From the NCBI GenBank assembly GCA_019751915.1, contig JAIEMS010000047.1:1-37720 (forward strand): DNA of 37,720 nt, given 5' to 3'. This DNA comes from Burkholderiaceae bacterium. Its GTDB lineage: Bacteria; Pseudomonadota; Gammaproteobacteria; Burkholderiales; Burkholderiaceae_C. The notes under the pieces are model-generated. The model had not been told where the DNA came from and searched no databases. It worked only from the letters and a program-made list of their open reading frames with translations. Each line of letters opens with the position of its first letter. Positions within the stretch are counted from its first letter, which is position 1. Shown piece by piece: positions 31,560-37,720 of this stretch. Position numbers and translations under genes: made by a program.

Positions 31560-31946
31560 TTACAACCCCAGCTTCTTGATGATCAGGTTGACCTTTTCTT
31601 CCAGCGTGGCTTTGGTAAATGGTTTAACGATATAGCCAGACGCACCCGCTTGGGCAGCAGCCACAATATCTTCTTTGCGAGCCTCGGCTGTCACCATCAG
31701 CACAGGCAGATGCTTGAGCTTTTCATCGCTCTTTACTTCTGCCAGCAACTGAAAACCGTTCATGTTGGGCATGTTGATATCAGTGACCACAAAGTCAAAC
31801 TTGCTACTACGCAATTTTTGGAGTGCGGCCACGCCGTCTTCCGCTTCGTCAGCATCGGAATACCCGCTTTCTTTGAGCAGGTTGCGAACGATACGACGCA
31901 TCGTGGAGAAGTCGTCAACGATCAAAAAGCGAAGGTCAGAGGACAC
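31560..31946 (-). CDS. cheY: Chemotaxis response regulator CheY
   Basis: Single receiver domain of 128 residues that binds the flagellar switch when phosphorylated. Key residues are in place: D11/D12 (metal), D56 (phosphorylation; [12 protein letters not shown]), T86, Y105 and K108. Located between motB and cheZ. No cheA, cheW or receptor genes are in the window, so the signalling kinase is encoded elsewhere. Confidence 0.97.
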   Translation of the reverse strand: MSSDLRFLIVDDFSTMRRIVRNLLKESGYSDADEAEDGVAALQKLRSSKFDFVVTDINMPNMNGFQLLAEVKSDEKLKHLPVLMVTAEARKEDIVAAAQAGASGYIVKPFTKATLEEKVNLIIKKLGL

Positions 31947-32014
31947 TTGAGACCCTTTCGGTCGGAAATTGCTGCATATATTGTCGTAGAGAGAAATGGA
32001 CCGCCACAGGTTTT

Positions 32015-32974
32015 TTACCTGACAGGGCCGTCCGCAGGGAGATTTTCCTGCTTTTTATCCGGCAATTGTGCCGTGGGGATGATCGGGGCGCTTCTGGTGA
32101 GCAATCTTTCTTCTGCTTCGCGTGTCAATACCGTGATGGTGATGCGTCGATTCGCAGGTGCACGGGGATTGTCAGGCTCCAGTAAATCACTAGCAGCCAA
32201 ACCAACCACGCGGGCTAATTTGGTATCAGACATACCTGCTGCGACCAATTCTCGGCGCGACGCACTAGCCCGATCAGCAGACAGCTCCCAGTTACTGTAG
32301 CCGCGTTCGCCATTACCGTAAGGCGTAGCATCGGTATGACCTGCCAAACTAATACGGCTTTCAACACCGGCCAATGCTGTACCAATCACACGCAAAATAT
32401 CGCGCATGTAGGGTTTGACCAATGCACTGCCACTGTCGAACATAGCCCGATTTTGGTCATCCACAATTTGAATTTGTAGTCCATCTGGAGTGACATCAAT
32501 GCGAATTTGTGAGCGGTACTCATTGAGCCGAGGGTTCTCGGTGATGATGGCATCCACCTTGGCTTGCAAGGCCTTGATGCGCTGGGCATCTTGCTTGGCC
32601 TGCTCTGCCTTGGCTTTTTCAGCAACACTTTTGCTGCTATCTTTGGATTTGTCTTTGGGAGTTTCGGTCGAATCGGCTCGGCGCACTTGTCCATGCAATT
32701 GACTCAAATCATTACCACCGCCTGGAATCACACTAGAGCTGTTACCTGAACCCTGTCCCCCTGCCATAGCAACCTTAACGGGATTGTTAAAGTATTCTGC
32801 AAGACCTTGTAGCGTGCCTTCGGTGGTGGAACCAAGCAACCACATCAACAAAAAGAAGGCCATCATGGCCGTCATAAAGTCAGCGTAAGCAATTTTCCAA
32901 GCACCACCGTGCGCGGCATGACCACCCTTTTTAATCCGCTTGACGATGATCGGCTGGAGCTTCTTTTCGGCCAT
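32015..32974 (-). CDS. motB: Flagellar stator protein MotB
   Basis: Anchors the stator to peptidoglycan and forms the proton path with MotA. 319 residues. A single membrane helix carries the proton-binding D32 ([19 protein letters not shown]), the E. coli position. A Lys/Ser-rich plug and linker follow. Then comes an OmpA-type peptidoglycan-binding domain ([37 protein letters not shown]). It lies 38 bp downstream of motA. Confidence 0.98.
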   Translation of the reverse strand: MAEKKLQPIIVKRIKKGGHAAHGGAWKIAYADFMTAMMAFFLLMWLLGSTTEGTLQGLAEYFNNPVKVAMAGGQGSGNSSSVIPGGGNDLSQLHGQVRRADSTETPKDKSKDSSKSVAEKAKAEQAKQDAQRIKALQAKVDAIITENPRLNEYRSQIRIDVTPDGLQIQIVDDQNRAMFDSGSALVKPYMRDILRVIGTALAGVESRISLAGHTDATPYGNGERGYSNWELSADRASASRRELVAAGMSDTKLARVVGLAASDLLEPDNPRAPANRRITITVLTREAEERLLTRSAPIIPTAQLPDKKQENLPADGPVR

Positions 32975-33012
32975 AGTGCAACAAACTCAGGAATAGGTAC
33001 CAATAGGACGCA

Positions 33013-33873
33013 TCATTTTTTGTCGCGGACGTACTCTTCCAACTCCGTGAAGCTCGGACGCTCGGTCGAGAACAACACCTTGCGGCCAAATTCTATAGCC
33101 GTAGCCGGGTTGTAACCCTGCATGCTGGCCAACAATGTGCATTTGATACACAGCAACTCCTTGGCTGCATCGTCTGCCTTTTGTTCCAACAGACCACCCA
33201 AAGGCTCAACAAAAGCGTAGGCAAGCAAAATGCCCAAAAACGTGCCGACGAGAGCAGAACCCACCATACCACCCAATACGGCCGGTGGCTGGCCTACCGA
33301 ACCCATTGTATTCACCACACCAAGCACCGCGGCCACAATACCAAAGGCGGGCAACCCACCGGCCAAACGTGCCATTGCTGCCACGGGTGCATGGGCTTCT
33401 TGGTGATGGGTCTCAATCTCGTTGTCCATCAAGGCTTCAATTTCGTGTGCATTGAGGTTGCCAGAGACCATCAAGCGCAGGTAATCTGTCGTGAACTCAA
33501 CCACATGGTGGTCTGTGCCTACGGTGGGAAAACGCTTAAAAAGATCTGACTCATGCGGTGCTTCAACATCGCCTTCAATAGCCATCAAACCTTCTTTACG
33601 CGCTTTCTGCAGAATTGCATAAAGCATTGCCAACAACTCTAAGTACCGAGCCTTGGTGTACTGAGAGCCTTTGAAGATGGTCGGCAACGCTTTCATAGTT
33701 GCCTTCAGCACTTTAGGCTGATTGTTGATGACAAAAGCCCCCAATGCAGCGCCACCAATAGTGGCCATTTCAAACGGCAATGCTTTTAGCACCACGCCAA
33801 TATTACCGCCGTGCATGATGAACACGCCGAAGACGCAGACCAAGCTGAGGATGTAACCAATGATGACGGGCAT
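33013..33873 (-). CDS. motA: Flagellar stator protein MotA
   Basis: Inner-membrane stator subunit that applies torque to the rotor. 286 residues, four membrane helices. The cytosolic loop between helices 2 and 3 has the rotor-contact region (TTDYLRLMVSGNLNAHEIEA). The helix 3 region ARLAGGLPAFGIVAAVLGVV carries the conserved proline; the helix 4 segment is LVGTFLGILLAYAFVEPLGG. First gene of the motA-fliA run. In many relatives flhDC lies upstream; here a glycosyltransferase gene does. Confidence 0.97.
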   Translation of the reverse strand: MPVIIGYILSLVCVFGVFIMHGGNIGVVLKALPFEMATIGGAALGAFVINNQPKVLKATMKALPTIFKGSQYTKARYLELLAMLYAILQKARKEGLMAIEGDVEAPHESDLFKRFPTVGTDHHVVEFTTDYLRLMVSGNLNAHEIEALMDNEIETHHQEAHAPVAAMARLAGGLPAFGIVAAVLGVVNTMGSVGQPPAVLGGMVGSALVGTFLGILLAYAFVEPLGGLLEQKADDAAKELLCIKCTLLASMQGYNPATAIEFGRKVLFSTERPSFTELEEYVRDKK

Positions 33874-33920
33874 GCTGAATTAGGTGTGTCGACGGCGAAC
33901 GTTGTGGAGGACGAATGTAT

Positions 33921-33938
33921 CTTGCAAAGTGCAAGCCT
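33921..33938 (-). promoter_or_regulatory. inverted repeat and weak sigma-54-like site upstream of motA
   Basis: CTTGCA-AAG-TGCAAG is a 6-bp inverted repeat 48 bp before motA. On the minus strand the same bases read AGGCTTGCACTTTGCA, which keeps the GG-N10-GC spacing of a sigma-54 promoter but matches the consensus only partly. It is the only promoter-like element I can point to in the 153-bp gap. Confidence 0.2.
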
Positions 33939-34026
33939 TCAGCTTACGGACAGTAATGTACCGGAACCACACCACAGTGATGGGATCAGTTGCAGTACAA
34001 AAGGAGCATAGTTCGCTGGCACCCGG

Positions 34027-36765
34027 TCAATCTGTCCAAGCATGGTACCAATGCTGAAGATTTTCGCCTATTAATGTCCATTCGCTGGCAACGCGCGCTT
34101 GCAACACCAAGCCCTCTTGGTGACAAGCGTTGAGATCGGCTACACGCTCCAAAATGGCATCACGCCAATCCTTGTATCTGTTCTTGACCCTCGTGGCAGG
34201 CAGGTCGCATTGGTAAGGCGTGACATCCGAACAAATCACTGGAACACCACACCAGCCGTACTCCAACAACTTGAGGTTGGACTTGCACTCATTGAAGGCA
34301 TTGCTTTCGACAGGTGCAATGGCCAGATCCCAATCTTGGGTCAGGGCCATCAACTTGGCTGGATACTCCAGCGTCGGCACCCCCGGAATGAATTCTTTCA
34401 CATAAGGCCGGATGTTATCAGGGCACATGCCCATAAAAACCCAATCGACGGTACCTGCTAAGTCTTTGATGACATCAGCGACCATATCAAGGTCACCTTG
34501 GTGGCTAATACCGCCTGCCCAGCCGATCCGAGGCTTACGGCCCACCTCTTGCATCGCCCATGCCTGACGGTCTGGTGGCACAGCGCCCCACATGGGGGCA
34601 GATAGCCGATTCATTACCACCCGCACGTCGTCGTTGTAACCTGACAATTCACGGGCCAAGGCCTCCGTGGACACAACCAAACGATCGCACAGTCCGATCG
34701 CCTTGAGAATTTTTCCACGCAAATCTTTGGGGAAATGCTCATAATGAGCGCTCTTGATAGGCACCCGAGCCAAATGGTCATCGACTTCGTAAATTTTCTT
34801 AATGCCCTTGAGGGGTGTCAATGCCTTTAAATTGGCTAACATCACATCGGTACTTGGCCTCTGAAAAACCAGCGTATCGACACCGCTACGCAATGCCAAA
34901 TTGGGCGAAAAAATCTCCATCGAAATACCACCGCGACACAAGCCAGCATCGAGCATCGCTTGCATGGGTTGCATGATGCGGTAATTGCCACAACCTTGAA
35001 TATCGGCTGGAAAGGCGGCAATTTTGTGCTCTGTCAACTTTGGGAACTTATCAACACGCAGCAGAGAATTACTCTCAAGCTCGTAGCCCCGCCCAATCAG
35101 CGACAAGTTAGGGTTATATGCAGGATCGTTGGCAATAATGTCAGGCCAGCGCTGGTACATAGCCGCCTGCTCGCGGGCAAAGCGTTGCATTTTCTGTTCA
35201 TCGCTTGCTTTTTCGATGTTGGCCTTTTGGCTGGCAGCACTTTCATGCAACAGGGTCGCCAGCGGTGTCCAAACGATCCGACGTCCGGTTTTTCCAACCC
35301 TCAAACAAAAATCGGTACTGGTGTAGGAAACGCCAAAGGTTAACTCATCAAGACCACCAACCTCTTCATAAACAGCTTTTGACACCAACAAGCAGGCCGC
35401 AGCGACTGCCGAGAAGTTTTGCGTGACTTGGGCCCGGAACAAATAGCCCGGATCGGTATTCTCAAGCCCCAATAACGGATGGTCGGCAGGGCCACCCAAA
35501 CCCAGCACCATACCAGCGTGCTGTAGTGTGCCATCGGGATATACCAGCCGTGCACCCACAACACCCACACCATCGCGCAACGCATGGCGAACCATGTGGC
35601 CTAGCCAATCTGCTTGCAATGCGGCCGTGTCGTTGTTCAGCATCAAAATAAACTCCCCCCGGGCTTGTGCCACAGCCAAGTTGTTCATTCGTGCAAGATT
35701 AAAGGGACCAGGTGCTGACAACACCCGAATTTGCTCGCTCCCTAAAGCCGACAAACCTGCCAAAAACTCCCGCGCTTCTGGTGTTTGGCTATCGTTGTCC
35801 ACCACCAAAATTTCAAAATTTTGGTAATCAGTTTTAGACAGCAGAGACTCAATGCACCTGCTGAAAAACGGCAATAAATCACGGGTTGGAATCACAATAC
35901 TGACCAACGGTGTTCGTGTCAGTGGATACATCACATGAAAGGTGCCAGGGCCTGGGCCTTCAGTCACTTCAGCACCGGGTGCGTGGACGGCCAAATGCTG
36001 ATCTAACACCAAAGCCAACTGTGCCCACATCGCAGATGTCGATGCAAATATTGGTGCGGAGATAGGTGATAAGTGCAACAACACCATCGGCAGGTGTAAC
36101 ACTGCATTGGTATGAACAACGCTTGCCTCTAAAGCTAACTGGTATGCATGCACCAAATCCAAACAAGTAATGCTTGGAGGAAGATACTGTATAGCCCAGG
36201 AATTCTTTAAAAATAAAGCACGCCCCATATAAGGGGTACTTCTGAGCAGGTCAATGTTTAAATCTGGCTTAAGACATGGCTGTTGAAAACTACCATCAGC
36301 ACCCCATTCATCATGGTCAGAATAAACCAATACTGTAGATGGAGTGGCTTGGTTAACGATTAACCACTCTAACATCGATAACGCAAAAATTTCTAGTGTA
36401 TCACCCGGATGCAGAAAAATTGTCCAGCCGTTATCTTGTATTTTAGTATTTAATTCATCGCCCTCTTTCAATTCGAAAATAACATCGGGCTGACGGGTTT
36501 GCAACCCTAAGCTCTGACGAGTTCGCTCCAGCGCCAATTCATCAAAAATCTCAGGATTAGAAATAAAAACAGTTAGATGCAATCGTCGATTTTCATCAAC
36601 ATGAAAACCTTGCTTCGTGGCCAACCTAAAATAATTCAACCAATCCGAATAAACCTTGTTTTTTTCATTTTCTTCGGTTTTTTTTAATGTGCTGTCGATG
36701 CTTTTTTTCAAATTATCTGCAATTTTTTTAATTTCAGATACATTATTTTTTAAAGACTTTTTCAT
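34027..36765 (-). CDS. Multi-domain glycosyltransferase (GT2-like plus GT-B fold)
   Basis: A 912-residue cytosolic or membrane-associated enzyme. A Lys-rich helical N-terminus (about 1-40) precedes a degenerate GT2-like half (about 60-275). That half retains LVYSDHDEWGADG and PCLKPDLNIDLLRSTPYMGR, which match the YSDEDK...KPDWSPDLL signature of O-antigen-type transferases. A full GT2 domain follows (LVSIVIPTRD at 287-296, nucleotide-binding LMLNNDT at 374-380). The C-terminal part (about 600-905) looks like a GT-B/GT4 module (GWAGGISHQGDLDMVADVIK; KLLEYGWCGVPVICSD). It probably builds a short glycan on flagellin or a surface polysaccharide; this is inference from its position. It starts 6 nt after the upstream ORF. 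Confidence 0.88.
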   Translation of the reverse strand: MKKSLKNNVSEIKKIADNLKKSIDSTLKKTEENEKNKVYSDWLNYFRLATKQGFHVDENRRLHLTVFISNPEIFDELALERTRQSLGLQTRQPDVIFELKEGDELNTKIQDNGWTIFLHPGDTLEIFALSMLEWLIVNQATPSTVLVYSDHDEWGADGSFQQPCLKPDLNIDLLRSTPYMGRALFLKNSWAIQYLPPSITCLDLVHAYQLALEASVVHTNAVLHLPMVLLHLSPISAPIFASTSAMWAQLALVLDQHLAVHAPGAEVTEGPGPGTFHVMYPLTRTPLVSIVIPTRDLLPFFSRCIESLLSKTDYQNFEILVVDNDSQTPEAREFLAGLSALGSEQIRVLSAPGPFNLARMNNLAVAQARGEFILMLNNDTAALQADWLGHMVRHALRDGVGVVGARLVYPDGTLQHAGMVLGLGGPADHPLLGLENTDPGYLFRAQVTQNFSAVAAACLLVSKAVYEEVGGLDELTFGVSYTSTDFCLRVGKTGRRIVWTPLATLLHESAASQKANIEKASDEQKMQRFAREQAAMYQRWPDIIANDPAYNPNLSLIGRGYELESNSLLRVDKFPKLTEHKIAAFPADIQGCGNYRIMQPMQAMLDAGLCRGGISMEIFSPNLALRSGVDTLVFQRPSTDVMLANLKALTPLKGIKKIYEVDDHLARVPIKSAHYEHFPKDLRGKILKAIGLCDRLVVSTEALARELSGYNDDVRVVMNRLSAPMWGAVPPDRQAWAMQEVGRKPRIGWAGGISHQGDLDMVADVIKDLAGTVDWVFMGMCPDNIRPYVKEFIPGVPTLEYPAKLMALTQDWDLAIAPVESNAFNECKSNLKLLEYGWCGVPVICSDVTPYQCDLPATRVKNRYKDWRDAILERVADLNACHQEGLVLQARVASEWTLIGENLQHWYHAWTD

Positions 36766-36771
36766 TTTAAA

Positions 36772-37584
36772 TTAAATTCCAGCTCTATACTCTTTTGCAC
36801 CTATCTCGACAGTGTGCATAAACCCAGTAACTTCAGAAGGAATAGAGCCATCAAAGATTTCATGCAAAACTTTTTGCAAGAGGTAACTACTCAATCTTTC
36901 ATTGCAAAAAGCCAATGCCCGGCGATGATAAGAATCCAATTTAACCGGTCTATGCTTTTCTAAAAAATTAAGGCATACCACTTCAAGCTGCTCCATGATA
37001 GAAAGAAATATATTAATTGGAAATGTTCCTAACTCAATCCCTCCCGGAATAATTAATTGATTATTCATCAAGCCAAAACACTCCTCGGCTGTAATAACCT
37101 CTAACTCTACAGCAACAGCAAGATAGCGTAAAAAATCAGCTGCTTGATGGTTGCACGCATACTGCATAAAAGTATTGCCGATATTTCTTGGCTTAGCGAC
37201 AAGAAAATAATTTTCTGGTTCAGAGTACCAATTCTTGTATTCAGGAATTTTATCTTCATCAGAAATAAAAAGCATCGTTGGGTAACTGCTCGTCTCAACT
37301 CCAAACTCTTTTTTTGATACAAATTTTCTATATTGCGTAATAGTAATCAAATCAAAATCAGAATATTCAATTCCCTGATCTACCAAAAAACGGCGAATAG
37401 CAAAAGCACCAGCAGCACCAGTCAAAAAAGGATGCCACGCCATTAAATCAGGATAAGATTTATTAACATCTAAAATATGATGCCCTGCATCGGGATATTT
37501 TTCTGATCCAAGCCAGACAATAGATACAGAAGGATCAAGCTTAATGCTTTGCTCTTTGTGAGAAATACAAAAAATTCTGTTCAT
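36772..37584 (-). CDS. Hypothetical protein, possibly DUF4422-like glycan enzyme
   Basis: A 270-residue protein I do not recognise with certainty. DNA is markedly AT-rich compared with the rest of the window. Two features recall DUF4422-type transferases: an acidic/aromatic segment ending in a YRKF motif (DFDLITITQYRKF, about 76-88, compare HYRRYF) and a late YHRRALAFCNERLSSYLL stretch (compare R-x-x-GFLAERLLNIWL). No signal peptide or membrane helix is apparent. It lies 6 nt upstream of the large glycosyltransferase gene and presumably shares its operon. ATG 37584 is the only reasonable start; I see no clear ribosome site. Confidence 0.7.
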   Translation of the reverse strand: MNRIFCISHKEQSIKLDPSVSIVWLGSEKYPDAGHHILDVNKSYPDLMAWHPFLTGAAGAFAIRRFLVDQGIEYSDFDLITITQYRKFVSKKEFGVETSSYPTMLFISDEDKIPEYKNWYSEPENYFLVAKPRNIGNTFMQYACNHQAADFLRYLAVAVELEVITAEECFGLMNNQLIIPGGIELGTFPINIFLSIMEQLEVVCLNFLEKHRPVKLDSYHRRALAFCNERLSSYLLQKVLHEIFDGSIPSEVTGFMHTVEIGAKEYRAGI

Positions 37585-37630
37585 TTATATTCTTACAATA
37601 AAATTAAACTAACAAGCGTGCAAATCAAAT

Positions 37631-37720
37631 TCAACTCAGCCGCTTCAGCCAAGCCCCCGGCCAATGGGTAATATTGCTTGTTAGTTCACTCTCGTTAAAC
37701 AACCATGCAGGCTGCTCTAA
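37631..37720 (-). CDS. 3' end of an unidentified gene (partial)
   Basis: On the minus strand an open frame enters from the right edge and runs 29 codons to a TGA at 37633-37631. It ends ELTSNITHWPGAWLKRLS. Codon use is GC-richer than in the adjacent AT-rich gene, and the stop lies 46 bp before the next start, as expected for an upstream operon member. Too short to assign a function. Confidence 0.45.
   Translation of the reverse strand, partial: LEQPAWLFNESELTSNITHWPGAWLKRLS

Noticed and set aside
1-37720. CRISPR arrays, tRNA/rRNA genes, insertion sequences, phage attachment sites
   Set aside because: No regularly spaced direct repeats, cloverleaf or rRNA sequence, transposase or integrase was found on reading both strands.

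Overview
The window looks like a chromosomal segment of a motile betaproteobacterium, most likely Burkholderiales and probably Comamonadaceae. This is inferred from high G+C, codon use, the uup-priA-hemE neighbourhood and the flagellar gene order; I could not run a database search. No rRNA, tRNA, CRISPR array, transposase or phage gene was found. Almost all long ORFs opposite the genes listed here are antisense shadows of GC-rich coding sequence.

Left part (1-10.3 kb), housekeeping and accessory genes. Two similar promoter-like blocks at 28-57 and 171-200 read out of the left edge. They are followed by uup (ABC-F ATPase, +), priA and hemE (-), a small secreted Ala/Pro/Lys-rich Asr-like protein (+), a CoA-binding protein and a DsbD/ScsB-type thiol reductase (-), a creatininase-family hydrolase (+) and a LysE-type exporter (-).

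Middle (10.3-24.5 kb), flagellar rod, hook and junction genes. On the minus strand flgB-C-D-E-F-G-H-I-J-K-L run leftward, followed by an HDOD-domain gene and then the lysE-type gene. The run is interrupted only at flgH|flgI, where a 268-bp gap holds hairpins and a repeat. Divergent from flgB are flgA, flgM and flgN (+). flgM has its own textbook sigma-28 promoter, so the anti-sigma factor can be made under the sigma factor (FliA) that it inhibits.

Right part (24.5-33.9 kb), regulation, export and motor genes on the minus strand: motA-motB-cheY-cheZ-flhB-flhA-flhF-flhG-fliA. Overlaps are very tight from flhB to fliA. The flhG-position protein has a degraded nucleotide-binding loop.

Far right (33.9-37.7 kb), a glycan-type segment: a 912-residue multi-domain glycosyltransferase, an AT-rich 270-residue protein that may be distantly DUF4422-like, and the 3' end of a third gene. 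These sit directly upstream of motA and may modify flagellin or a surface polysaccharide.

The most unusual signal is a family of about 60-bp imperfect dispersed repeats (six copies, 1981-17325). Four lie inside coding sequence: uup, priA and twice in the dsbD-like gene. Copies read on the antisense strand give related peptides in the same frame (LIA-x-S...), once forming part of a signal peptide and once a membrane segment.
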